DNA from: JANQFV01 sp964468185
GTDB taxonomy: Bacteria; Planctomycetota; Phycisphaerae; UBA1845; Fen-1342
Assembly (NCBI GenBank): GCA_964468185.1
Contig: CAYXTR010000006.1
Coordinates: 62,001-126,000, forward strand
Reading direction: 5' to 3'
DNA: 64,000 nt
Shown here: in pieces, positions 9,998 to 18,392 of the stretch
Numbering within the stretch: position 1 is the first letter of the stretch
How the letters are laid out: each line of letters begins with the position of its first letter
The notes under the pieces: generated by a model
Seen by the model: only the letters and a program-made list of their open reading frames with translations
What the model was told of the DNA's origin: nothing
The model's database searches: none
Position numbers and translations under genes: made by a program

Positions 9998-11638
9998 ATG
10001 AATGTACTGGCCATCATTCCAGCCCGCGGCGGCTCCAAAGGCATCCCGCGCAAGAACATCCGCCTGCTCGGCGGCCTGCCGCTGATCGCGCACGCCATTC
10101 GCGCCTGCCTCGCCAGTGAGCGCATCACGCGCACCGTTGTCTCGACTGAGGATGAAGAGCTCGCCGTGCTGGCGCGGCGTTTCGGCGCCGAAGTGCTGCT
10201 CCGTCCCGCAGAACTCGCCGGCGACGAAATCCCCCTCGCCCCGGTCGTGCACAATGTCGTCGAGACGCTGGAGCAGGATGATCAGACATTCGACGTGGTC
10301 GCAACGGTACAGCCCACGAGCCCGCTCATTCGCCCCAGTTCGCTCGATCGCGGCCTGGCGCTGTTTGCCGATCCCGCCGTCGACACCGTTCTCAGCGTCT
10401 ACGACAACACGCACCTGAGCTGGACCGTCAAACCCGATGGACAGCCTGAGCCGCTCTTCACCAAACGCGTCAATCGCCAGCGGCTACCCCGCGTGCTCAC
10501 CGAGAGCGGCGGCCTGATCGCCTCGCGCCGCTCGGTCATCACGCCGAGCGAACGCATCGGCACCAGCGTCCGCCTCGTCGAGCTCGACCGCGAAGAGGCC
10601 ATCGATATCGATACCTACCACGACTGGTGGCTCGCCGAGAAGATCTTTGCCCGCCGCCGAATCGTCTTCCATGTTGTTGGCAGTCGCGAAACCGGACTTG
10701 GCCACGTGCATCGCGTGCTGACGCTCTCCCGCCGCCTCAGTGACCACGAACTGATCTGCGTGACTTCCGAGGGCGAGGACCTCGCGCAGCGCCTGCTGGT
10801 GGACAATCACCTGCCGGTTCACACGTATCTGGAGAGCCCTCTGCCGCTCCTCGAGTCCCTCGCTCCCGAGATCATGGTCAACGACGTCCTCGACACTGAC
10901 GCCGACCTGATCCGCACCATGAAGAAGCGCGGCTGGCGGGTCGTCAACTTCGAGGATCATGGTTCGGGGGCCGCCCACGCCGACGCCGTCATCAATGCCC
11001 TGTATCACGACCCCGACCCGCCGCCGAACGTCCATACCGGCCCCGACTTCTACTGCCTCCGCGAAGAGTTTTACAGCGTCACTCGCCGCGAAACCCCGCC
11101 ACGTGTTCAAACCCTGCTGGTCTGTTTCGGCGGGACCGACCCCAGCGGCCTGACCGTCAAAACCGTTCAAGCGCTGCACAGCCTCCGAGCCGACCTGCGC
11201 GTGCTGGTGGTTCTCGGCCCCGGCTACAAGGACGACGCCGAGCTCGAGGCGGCCCTCAGCCGCAATCCGCAACCGTGGGAGCTCATTCGCGACACGCGTG
11301 TGATCAGCCACTACATGGAGCAGGCGGACCTGATCGTCACCTCCGCCGGCCGCACGCTCTACGAGTGCGCCACGGTCGGAGTCCCGGCCCTCGTACTCTG
11401 CCAGAACCAGCGCGAATTGAAGCATGTCTTCGCCGCGCATCAGCACGGCTTCATCAACCTCGGCTTGGGCAGCGCCGTCCCTGACGACCAGCTCAAAGCT
11501 GAATTGAAGCGTCTGATCGATGACCACGCCCTCCGTCGCGAATTGCAGTACCGCATGTGGGAATGGGACGGCCGCGGCGGCATCGAACGCGTCATGCGGC
11601 TGATCATAGGGGAACGCTCCGAACACGCCGGGCCATAG
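9998..11638 (+). CDS. CMP-nonulosonate synthetase (NeuA/PseF/SpsF-like) fused to PseG/SpsG-like UDP-sugar hydrolase
   Basis: 546 residues. Residues 1-220 are a cytidylyltransferase: AIIPARGGSKGIPRKN at 5-20, QPTSPL at 105-110, and an acidic DIDT near 203-206. Residues 221-540 are a GT-B fold like PseG, starting RIVFHVVGSRETGLGHVHR. His236 aligns with the catalytic His of the PseG GxGH motif, and CFGGTDPSG and SAGRTLYECATVGVP follow. PseG removes UDP from a 2,4-diacetamido-trideoxy-altrose, and PseF-type enzymes activate the resulting nonulosonic acid with CTP, so the fusion joins steps before and after the synthase (the NeuB homologue at 15073). Start ATG 9998 is chosen as the beginning of the first beta strand. 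Confidence 0.88.
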   Translation: MNVLAIIPARGGSKGIPRKNIRLLGGLPLIAHAIRACLASERITRTVVSTEDEELAVLARRFGAEVLLRPAELAGDEIPLAPVVHNVVETLEQDDQTFDVVATVQPTSPLIRPSSLDRGLALFADPAVDTVLSVYDNTHLSWTVKPDGQPEPLFTKRVNRQRLPRVLTESGGLIASRRSVITPSERIGTSVRLVELDREEAIDIDTYHDWWLAEKIFARRRIVFHVVGSRETGLGHVHRVLTLSRRLSDHELICVTSEGEDLAQRLLVDNHLPVHTYLESPLPLLESLAPEIMVNDVLDTDADLIRTMKKRGWRVVNFEDHGSGAAHADAVINALYHDPDPPPNVHTGPDFYCLREEFYSVTRRETPPRVQTLLVCFGGTDPSGLTVKTVQALHSLRADLRVLVVLGPGYKDDAELEAALSRNPQPWELIRDTRVISHYMEQADLIVTSAGRTLYECATVGVPALVLCQNQRELKHVFAAHQHGFINLGLGSAVPDDQLKAELKRLIDDHALRRELQYRMWEWDGRGGIERVMRLIIGERSEHAGP

Positions 11639-11670
11639 CCGCAGCAGGTGGCAACGCAACAACGCACAAA

Positions 11671-11714
11671 CCAAATAAGAAAAAACCGCCCGGGACCCCA
11701 TTGGCTCCGGGCGG
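11671..11714 (-). terminator. Rho-independent terminator of the 11746-13431 gene
   Basis: A perfect 8-bp stem CCGCCCGG/CCGGGCGG (11686-11693 and 11707-11714, loop 13) lies 32 bases after the stop of the minus-strand dockerin-like gene. On the minus strand it is followed by TTTTTTCTTATTTGG. This is the best-formed intrinsic terminator in the window. Confidence 0.85.
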
Positions 11715-11745
11715 CTGGCGTTGGTCTGCTTCGCGGAATAGACGC

Positions 11746-13431
11746 CTACGCACCACCAATCAGCGGAATGAACGGCGAAATATCATCAAAATCCACAGTG
11801 CCGTCCTGGTTGCAGTCGCCGTTGAGCCAGAGGCAGTCCGGGAACATGGTTTCATACGCGGCCTCACCATTCAGCGCGGCGACGAACGGCGAGATATCGT
11901 CGAAATCGACGACGCCGTCACAGTTCAGGTCGCCCAGCACCTGACCAGGCGCGAAGGCCATGCCGCTGGTGGACTGGCTCTCCGGATATGGGTGCGTCAG
12001 TGGCGTCCACTCGCCGAAAGGCCCCTGATCGAGGTCATACACATACATCGGCAGGCCATCGTTTCCGTAAACGGACTGCACGTAGACCTGGTTATACCCA
12101 CAGGCCATACCGCGTGCGGCGGAATTCGACGAGGGGATCGGGTTCGCCACGTGCGTCATGGTCCCGGAGTCCACATCGATCGAGTACAGGCCGGTGGGTG
12201 AGCCGTACTCCGTATAACCATACAGCAAGCCGTCCGCAGCATTGTAGTCCAGCGCGAAAAACCGCATCGAGCCTGTATCCACAACGAGCGTCATAGCGCC
12301 CGTCTCGGGGTCAATGCGATAAATGCCCTTCGGACTGGCATAGTTGGAGTAGCCATACAGCTCACCGCCGCCATAAGCCAGGCCGGAGCAGTCCTCCGAG
12401 AGCTCAGCCAGGTAGATGGGGGGACCCTCGATCGGAGCAATGTAGAGGTCCGATGTGAACGCCCCGTTGCATAGGTAGAGCGCACCATCGGGACGCGCCG
12501 CCGCACCGCTCACAGGCAGCATGAATCCATCATGCCAGGTCACCTCCGGAAAACCACTCAGGTCCGTTGTCCGCGTGGGCAAATCGCCATATTCCACGCC
12601 GGCAAACAACGGCCGCACGGCGACCGGCGGCTCACCCTCCGGAGCGAGGCTCAAATCGTCGTAATAGACCGTCTCCGGATGCGGTGCATAGAGATCGACC
12701 GCTCCGATCGCCAACTGTCCAACCGAACCTGTAATCCAGTCACCCGCGTACAACAGCTCGCCGCCATAGTACTGCTCGACGTAACCGAGCCCACCGGTGA
12801 GGTCGGCTTCGATCCGGATCTCCACCCACTCGTCATAGATGATCGGCAGCGTCGTCGTCGCGTCCGGATCGCGCAACTGGTCATGGACCATTCCCGTCGC
12901 CGGATCGAAGTGAATCTCGACCGCCCAGTAGTACGGGCCGCCATGTTCGTAGTAGCTGTTGACGACGAAATAGCTGATACCCGACAGACCTGCGGGAATG
13001 TACTGCCACGCTGTCAGCACCCACTCGCCGCCCTGAACATTCGTGAACGGATGCACCGCGTCCGCCGGCGCTTTCACCGCAATCGAATGTGGAGCCGAGT
13101 GAGACTGAGCCGAACTTACCTGCCCGGCGGCAGACTCGAGATCGTCCCAGCCACTCCATCCGCCGACGTTGTACAGGATGGTGCCATCGGCATAGTCGTC
13201 AAAATCATCATCCCAACCCGGCCCTCCAGGATCACCGCATGGATTCGGCCAGCAGCGGGTGCCGTCGCCGAGATACGTGCCGCCGTTGCTCAGACAGAAG
13301 GACTCCGTCACCTCCAAACATCCACCCGTGTTGAAACAACAGGCTCCCGTGTTAGCGCCATCCTCGTTAGGCTGCCCGTAAACCAGCCCCGCCATCGCTA
13401 CGACCGCCACCAGCAATGTTGTGAACCGCAT
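11746..13431 (-). CDS. Secreted protein with Cys-rich module, lectin/propeller-like body and C-terminal dockerin-type EF-hand pair
   Basis: 561 residues. The signal peptide is MRFTTLLVAVVAMAGLVYGQ. A Cys-rich module follows at about 28-65 (ACCF..GGCLEV...CLSNGGTY...GTRCWPNPC), a repeat type common in planctomycete secreted proteins. Residues about 75-260 resemble a jelly-roll/laminin-G fold and about 265-490 have propeller-like repeats (YGYSNYASPKGIYRIDPETG, then YGYTEYGSPTGLYSIDVDSG). The end has two Ca-binding loops, GDLNCDGVVDFDDISPFVAAL and GDCNQDGTVDFDDISPFIPLIGG. GGAGG precedes tandem ATGs at 13434 and 13431; the second has better spacing. Likely extracellular; no enzyme motif seen. It sits inside the nonulosonate gene group but on the opposite strand. 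Confidence 0.8.
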   Translation of the reverse strand: MRFTTLLVAVVAMAGLVYGQPNEDGANTGACCFNTGGCLEVTESFCLSNGGTYLGDGTRCWPNPCGDPGGPGWDDDFDDYADGTILYNVGGWSGWDDLESAAGQVSSAQSHSAPHSIAVKAPADAVHPFTNVQGGEWVLTAWQYIPAGLSGISYFVVNSYYEHGGPYYWAVEIHFDPATGMVHDQLRDPDATTTLPIIYDEWVEIRIEADLTGGLGYVEQYYGGELLYAGDWITGSVGQLAIGAVDLYAPHPETVYYDDLSLAPEGEPPVAVRPLFAGVEYGDLPTRTTDLSGFPEVTWHDGFMLPVSGAAARPDGALYLCNGAFTSDLYIAPIEGPPIYLAELSEDCSGLAYGGGELYGYSNYASPKGIYRIDPETGAMTLVVDTGSMRFFALDYNAADGLLYGYTEYGSPTGLYSIDVDSGTMTHVANPIPSSNSAARGMACGYNQVYVQSVYGNDGLPMYVYDLDQGPFGEWTPLTHPYPESQSTSGMAFAPGQVLGDLNCDGVVDFDDISPFVAALNGEAAYETMFPDCLWLNGDCNQDGTVDFDDISPFIPLIGGA

Positions 13432-13434
13432 CAT

Positions 13435-13621
13435 GCTTCCTCCATCAACGCGAACTTCGCTGCACAACCGAATGCGCCCGTTAATGCGCACCGGCCTAGC
13501 ACAATGCTAACAGGACCGATATACATTTGCAATATCAATTGAAAAGCAACGTATAAATACCTCAACAGCAATACCTTATATTTCTTTTGCTTTTTATTGG
13601 CGAGACACGCATACTGTTCAC
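13435..13621. promoter_or_regulatory. AT-rich divergent promoter region
   Basis: About 100 bases (13497-13600) are strikingly AT-rich in a GC-rich window and separate two divergent genes. On the plus strand TTGCTT (13587-13592), 17 bases, then CATACT (13610-13615) could be -35/-10 boxes, putting the transcript start at or next to the ATG at 13622. On the minus strand TTGCAA-N17-TAGCAT is a candidate for the secreted-protein gene. Both are eye matches only. Confidence 0.4.
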
Positions 13622-14854
13622 ATGCGCAGCCTGGATTCAACATCTGCCAGTCACGACTTTCCCGCCCAGGTCGAGCGCTGCGCCCACGACGTCCGCCGAA
13701 GCCTCAGTGAAGTTATTGCCCACGTCCCCGACCTCGTGTACCGCAAGCCAAACGATCTCGCAGTCCGACTCGCGCTCGACCCGAAACTGGCGTGGAACGT
13801 CGGACGCTGCACGGAAAGCACCGACCTCTTCGCCGCCGCTCACTTCGTTCCCGGCCCCACCGGCGTGCGTACGTTCCTCCGAGCGGCGAAGCGTGCCGGC
13901 GTTGCGCCAATTCTCCTCAAAAACGCCCAGCGCGCCTTTGAGAACTTCAACCGCCTGGTCCGCCAGCATGCCGGCTCTCGCAAGCACTTCAATCTGCTGC
14001 TTGCACCCTACATGCAGATCGACCACACACGCGCCGAAATCGAACACCGGCGTCTATTGTTCGAAGGCAGCACCTATGTCTGGGGCCTGCTCGCGCGTAC
14101 CACCTTCCGCACCATCATCATGCACCCCGGCTGTGACCCCTGCCATCTGGACGCCGTCACCATGCGCGGTTTCATCGACTTCCGGCGAACGCGCCCCGGT
14201 GTCTTGTGGCGGCTACACTCCTCCGTATCCGTTGACCGAGAACACCGGGTCCATACCGAAGTTACCGGCCGCCCGCTCGACCCCCGTGTGGACGAGCACG
14301 ATGCCCCCTTGTTGCTCGACTTCTGCACGAAGCCGATTCCCGACTTTCGCCCGGTAGTCAGCCCCTGTGGTGCGCCCGAGTTCGAGTTCTCAGACGACAC
14401 CGTCGGGAACGCCTCGCGAATGGCGTGCGTGGTCGGCGAAGTCCTGCCGGCGGTAGAGCCCTGCTACCAAACGGACGCCTACGACGAGTTCAGTGCCACG
14501 TTCAACCTCCACACGCCGGCCGAGAATGCGGTGTTTGACGTGTTTATCCACCGCAACCTGTTTCGTGACGTCGAGCCGATGCGGGCTGAGTTGTACAGCG
14601 ACCTCTTCGGAGGTGGCCCGACTGTTCGCTATGAGCCGAGCGACCGCCTGCCACTTCACGAACAGGTCGCGTGTCTGGGTTACGGGGTAGACGTGGCCGC
14701 GCTGTCCGAAATCCCGCGCTACTCGGAGATGTTGCGCTATGCACTCGAGCAGATGAGCTGGGAAGCACGCGACTTCGAACTGCACCGGCTCCACATGCGC
14801 TACCCCCCGATCGCTACGACACTCATGCTCCGCCGCGCCCTGCCGGCCCCCTAA
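13622..14854 (+). CDS. Uncharacterised 410-residue protein with an HTH-like N-terminal segment
   Basis: Not recognised. It is soluble, with no signal peptide or membrane helix. Residues about 35-85 (DLAVRLALDPKLAWNV...AAHFVPGPTGVRTFLRAAKRAGV) have the helical spacing of a helix-turn-helix, so DNA binding is possible. The central part is rich in Arg, Phe and His (APYMQIDHTRAEIEHRRLLFEG), and the C-terminal part looks alpha/beta. Codon use resembles its neighbours, supporting a real host gene. It lies between the NeuA-PseG fusion and the NeuB gene on the same strand, separated from the former by the divergent secreted-protein gene. No Shine-Dalgarno is seen, and the putative -10 box sits only 7 bases before the ATG, so the mRNA could be leaderless. 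Confidence 0.75.
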   Translation: MRSLDSTSASHDFPAQVERCAHDVRRSLSEVIAHVPDLVYRKPNDLAVRLALDPKLAWNVGRCTESTDLFAAAHFVPGPTGVRTFLRAAKRAGVAPILLKNAQRAFENFNRLVRQHAGSRKHFNLLLAPYMQIDHTRAEIEHRRLLFEGSTYVWGLLARTTFRTIIMHPGCDPCHLDAVTMRGFIDFRRTRPGVLWRLHSSVSVDREHRVHTEVTGRPLDPRVDEHDAPLLLDFCTKPIPDFRPVVSPCGAPEFEFSDDTVGNASRMACVVGEVLPAVEPCYQTDAYDEFSATFNLHTPAENAVFDVFIHRNLFRDVEPMRAELYSDLFGGGPTVRYEPSDRLPLHEQVACLGYGVDVAALSEIPRYSEMLRYALEQMSWEARDFELHRLHMRYPPIATTLMLRRALPAP

Positions 14855-15072
14855 TGGCCTGGAAAACACGAAGCGGACGGTGGCTAGAGACGCCGAAATC
14901 CAAACGCGGGAAACTGTCAGTATATCACAATGCCGCTTGCCGCGGTGACGGTGGGGCAACACCGGTGGTAGCGTTACGTCTCTCCATCTGATATCTTCAA
15001 TCATCGCTGCCGCGATGCATGAGCACCCCGCGGCAAATCCACCCCAGCGTAGCATGCGTGTGAGTGCATATC

Positions 15073-16137
15073 ATGAACGAGATTCAAGACATTCAATTCG
15101 GCCAGCGAACCGTCGGCGAGAAGCACCCCACTTACATCATCGCCGAAGCCGGCGTCAATCACCGCTGCCGGCTCGAATTTGCCCTCGAGCTCATCCGCGA
15201 AGCCCGCCGGGCCGGGGCTGACGCCATCAAATTCCAGACCTACAAGGCCGACACCCTCGTCACCCGCTGGGCCCCACGCTACTGGGAAGACGCCGAAGAA
15301 TCCGGCACGCAGCACGCCATCTTCCGTCAGTCCGACCACTTCGGACCCGATGAATACCGGCGGATGGCCGAGTACTGCCAGCAGCAGAACATCGCCTTCC
15401 TCTCCACGCCCTTCGACGACACCGCGGTCAAACTTCTCGATCAACTCGGCGTGCCGGTCTTCAAACTCGCCTCCGCCGACCTGACCAACGTGTCCCTGCT
15501 CAGACAGGTAGCCGAAACCGGGAAACCGGTTATTCAGTCGGCCGGCGCGGCCACCGTCGAAGAAGCGCACAACTGGATCGAAACCGCCCGTTCGGTCGGC
15601 GTCCGCGATCTCTGCCTGCTCCATTGCGTCCTTTGCTACCCCACGGCGACATCCGACGCCAATCTGCGGCGCATTGCGCTCCTGAAGCGCCGCTTCCCCG
15701 ACGTGCTCATCGGCTACAGCGACCACACCGACGCCACAGTCTGCAACGAAGTCGCCACCGCCGCCGTCACCCTGGGGGCCCGCGTCATCGAAAAACACTT
15801 CACACTGGACCGCTCCTGGCCCGGCGACGACCACTATCACTCCGCCGATCCACTCATGCTGGCTCGCATGGTTGAGACCGTCCGAACCGCCGAGAAGATC
15901 CTCGGCCAGGAATACGAGGGCATCCTTCCGTGCGAGAAAAGCAGCCGCCAGTATGCACGGCGCAGCATCATCGCCGCCCGCGCCCTCAGTGCCGGCGAGG
16001 TCCTGACCGAAGACATGCTTATCATGAAGCGCCCCGGCACCGGGCTTTCCCCGACGGAACTCCCCCAGCTCCTGGGCAAGAAACTCCGCCGCGCCGTCGA
16101 AGAAGACGCAGCGCTATCATGGGACGACGTCGAGTAG
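15073..16137 (+). CDS. N-acetylneuraminate/pseudaminate synthase family protein (NeuB/PseI/SpsE-like)
   Basis: 354 residues. The NeuB TIM barrel covers about 15-270: TYIIAEAGVNHRC, AIKFQTYKADTLV, the FKLASADLTN strand, and GYSDHTD. A SAF/antifreeze-like domain closes the protein (about 285-350: RRSIIAARALSAGEVLTEDMLIMKRPGTGL). The enzyme condenses phosphoenolpyruvate with a 6-carbon amino sugar to make a nonulosonic acid. Together with the CMP-synthetase/PseG fusion it gives the NeuB-NeuA-PseG (SpsE-SpsF-SpsG) set, so a pseudaminic- or legionaminic-like product fits better than sialic acid. The ATG at 15073 was chosen over a GTG at 15064. Dehydratase and aminotransferase steps are not encoded here. 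Confidence 0.9.
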   Translation: MNEIQDIQFGQRTVGEKHPTYIIAEAGVNHRCRLEFALELIREARRAGADAIKFQTYKADTLVTRWAPRYWEDAEESGTQHAIFRQSDHFGPDEYRRMAEYCQQQNIAFLSTPFDDTAVKLLDQLGVPVFKLASADLTNVSLLRQVAETGKPVIQSAGAATVEEAHNWIETARSVGVRDLCLLHCVLCYPTATSDANLRRIALLKRRFPDVLIGYSDHTDATVCNEVATAAVTLGARVIEKHFTLDRSWPGDDHYHSADPLMLARMVETVRTAEKILGQEYEGILPCEKSSRQYARRSIIAARALSAGEVLTEDMLIMKRPGTGLSPTELPQLLGKKLRRAVEEDAALSWDDVE

Positions 16138-16161
16138 CCGCTGATACATGAACCGCGTCGC

Positions 16162-17193
16162 TCAAGCCGGCGGCTTGGACGGCGATTCACCGGACGCCGG
16201 CACGCGACGTGTAACCTGTGTCCCCCGCGTCAAAGCCGCGACCGCGCCTTGCGTCAATCCGATCCCACGCCAGAACGCCCGCCAGAATCCCATCCAGACG
16301 AACCCGAAATATTTCATCTGCCCCGTCCGTCGCACAATCCGCAGCGTCAGCGGCAACTGTGCCAGCGCCAGCAGCCCCGCCAAAACCAGCGGCACCCACC
16401 ACGTCATCGAGAATGCCACCAGCGGCAGCGACGCCAGAATCAGCATCGCCAGCGGCGGCTGCACGTGGTCCAGCAAACTGCTGTAGCTATCCCCCGCACT
16501 GTGCCCACGATGCGCCAGATGCAGAAACAGCCGCCAATAGCCCTGCAACCGCTGCGTCCGAAAGTACCGCAGCCAGCGCGTAGCATGAAAGTGCCTCACC
16601 CGCGACGCAATCTCGAAGTGCAGGCCATACCCCGCTTCCATCACGCGCCACGACAGCTCCGCATCCTGCCCCTTCAGAAACCGCTCGTCAAAGCCACCCA
16701 CCCGCTCCAGCGCCTCCCGCCGATAGACGACATTGAACGTGGCCAGAAAATCGACTCTGGTCGGCATCCGCCGGTGCCGATCGATAATCTCCTCGTGAAT
16801 CAAACAAGCCAGCAGCGAATCCGGCCGCATGTTCCCATAGCTGCCACTGACCGCCCCGACCTCCGGCGACTGCATATGCGGCAGGAGATGCTCCAGCGCG
16901 TCCGGCTCGCACACACAGTCCGAATCCACGAACCAGATCAGCGGATTCTCCGCGACACGCCACCCGAGATTCCGCGCCGCGCCCGGGCCACGCGCCGCGC
17001 CCCGCACAAGCCGCACCGGAAACTGCTCCACAATCTCGATTGTGTCATCCGTCGATCCATCGTCGACGAAGATGATCTCCGCCAGACCCGGCTTCTCCAG
17101 TAGCGGCACCGCCGCCTCCAGGCAGGCCCGGATCGTCCCGCTCACGTTACGACCGGGAATGACCATGGATACCGCTTGTTCCGTGTCAGCCAT
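16162..17193 (-). CDS. GT2 family glycosyltransferase with C-terminal membrane helices
   Basis: 343 residues. The GT-A domain occupies about 8-235: SMVIPGRNVSGTIRACLEA, IIFVDDGSTDDT, AARNLGWR, FVDSDC as the metal motif, and GFDERFLKGQDAELSWR as the ED-containing acceptor region. Two or three hydrophobic helices follow (about 245-305), then a basic tail, so the enzyme is membrane attached. It likely adds a sugar to a lipid-linked surface glycan. It converges on the NeuB gene with 24 bases between the stops, and it closes the polysaccharide region. Confidence 0.85.
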   Translation of the reverse strand: MADTEQAVSMVIPGRNVSGTIRACLEAAVPLLEKPGLAEIIFVDDGSTDDTIEIVEQFPVRLVRGAARGPGAARNLGWRVAENPLIWFVDSDCVCEPDALEHLLPHMQSPEVGAVSGSYGNMRPDSLLACLIHEEIIDRHRRMPTRVDFLATFNVVYRREALERVGGFDERFLKGQDAELSWRVMEAGYGLHFEIASRVRHFHATRWLRYFRTQRLQGYWRLFLHLAHRGHSAGDSYSSLLDHVQPPLAMLILASLPLVAFSMTWWVPLVLAGLLALAQLPLTLRIVRRTGQMKYFGFVWMGFWRAFWRGIGLTQGAVAALTRGTQVTRRVPASGESPSKPPA

Positions 17194-17402
17194 GCGCGTT
17201 CCGTCCCTGCCCAGTCTCGCTCACGCCGCTTCCTCCCGTGTATCTCATCGGACCCCGCCCGCGCGGTCAAGCGCCCCAGACCCTAACACTTGTCGCCACG
17301 TTTTCGACGCGCAACCGTGGCGACGATGCCGCCACCCCACTACCCTATCACGTGATCGGCGATCGTGCGCATCGCCCCTGGTCCCGCGAAATGAGGGCAT
17401 CC

Positions 17403-18278
17403 ATGCCGGCGGAAGAACTCGTCACGCTCATCGAAACGCCGCCCCGCTGCCAAACCATGATCATTGGGCTGAGCGGCTGGATGGACGGCGGCGACGTCTC
17501 CACCGGCACCATCGACTGGCTCCGACGCTCCCTGCATGCCCGCCCCGTCGCGCGCATCCAGCCTGAGCGTTTCTTCATCTACAACTTCCCCGGCTCCATG
17601 GAAATCGCCGCCCTGTTTCGCCCCAAGACGCGCATCGAGGAAGGCCTCATCCGCGCCCTCGAACCCCCGCAGAACAATTTTTACGTCGCCGACGACGCCG
17701 GCCTCCTCCTCTTCACCGGCAAAGAGCCCAATCTCGCCTGGTCCGCCTTCGCCGCGTGCCTCTTCGAAATGGCCCACCGCTGTGGCATAACCATGATCTA
17801 CTTCATCGGCAGCGTCGCCGGCGCCGTCCCGCACACCCGCGACCCGCGCATGATGTGCAGCGTCTCCGACCCACAGCTCAAGCCGCTCATGGAACAGTCC
17901 GGCGTGCGCTTCGCCGACTATGAAGGGCCCGCCAGCTTCTCCACGCTACTGAACGTCGAGGCGACCAAACGTGGCGTCCTCATGGCCAACCTCGTCGCCG
18001 AGATTCCGCCCTACGTCCAGGGCATGAACCCCAAATCCATCGAGCTCGTCTCGCGCAAGCTCATGGCCATCGCCGGCTTCCAGGCCGATCTGACGGAACT
18101 GCGCGAGCTCTCCGTCGCCTGGGAGGAAAAACTCAACGAAGTCCTCACCGGCGACGACAACGAGGACCTCAACGAGCACATCCACCGCCTCGAAGAAGAC
18201 TACGACAATGATGTCTTCGATACCCAGATGGGCGACCTCAAGGAGTGGCTTGAACAGCGCGGCATCCGCCTCGACTGA
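17403..18278 (+). CDS. PAC2 family protein (proteasome-assembly-chaperone-like fold)
   Basis: 291 residues from an ATG with GAGG five bases upstream; an in-frame ATG at 17391 is an alternative. The sequence matches the PAC2/DUF75 family: MIIGLSGWMDGGDVSTGTIDWL near the N-terminus, FYNFPGS-like motif, LLFTGKEPNLAW, MIYFIGSVAGAVPHTRDP, and AEIPPYVQGMNPKS. An acidic helical C-terminus follows. PAC2 proteins occur in archaea and in actinobacterial and some other bacterial genomes. The fold is shared with eukaryotic proteasome assembly chaperones, but bacterial function is not established. No proteasome gene is present in this window. Confidence 0.85.
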   Translation: MPAEELVTLIETPPRCQTMIIGLSGWMDGGDVSTGTIDWLRRSLHARPVARIQPERFFIYNFPGSMEIAALFRPKTRIEEGLIRALEPPQNNFYVADDAGLLLFTGKEPNLAWSAFAACLFEMAHRCGITMIYFIGSVAGAVPHTRDPRMMCSVSDPQLKPLMEQSGVRFADYEGPASFSTLLNVEATKRGVLMANLVAEIPPYVQGMNPKSIELVSRKLMAIAGFQADLTELRELSVAWEEKLNEVLTGDDNEDLNEHIHRLEEDYDNDVFDTQMGDLKEWLEQRGIRLD

Positions 18279-18330
18279 TGCTCGCATCATACTGCTACCG
18301 CCGCAGAAACCCCGAATCCGGAATAGAACA

Positions 18331-18360
18331 GGGCCGGCAAGCACTGACGCCCGCCGGTCC
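18331..18360. terminator. Hairpin between convergent PAC2 and M14 genes
   Basis: GGGCCGGC (18331-18338) and GCCGGTCC (18353-18360) form an 8-bp stem in the plus-strand RNA with one G-U pair. On the minus strand one pair is lost, but TGTTCTATT follows. It may end both transcripts. Confidence 0.45.
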
Positions 18361-18392
18361 TGCAAACCTCATTCGTATGGCTCTGCGACCCG

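Noticed and set aside
9841..10414. Minus-strand frames opposite the NeuA-PseG gene
   Set aside because: Shadow frames of a gene with clear cytidylyltransferase motifs on the plus strand.
12532..13542. 336-codon plus-strand frame opposite the secreted dockerin-like gene
   Set aside because: It mirrors the codon pattern of the minus-strand gene, has no ribosome site or domain, and runs through that gene's signal peptide and promoter.
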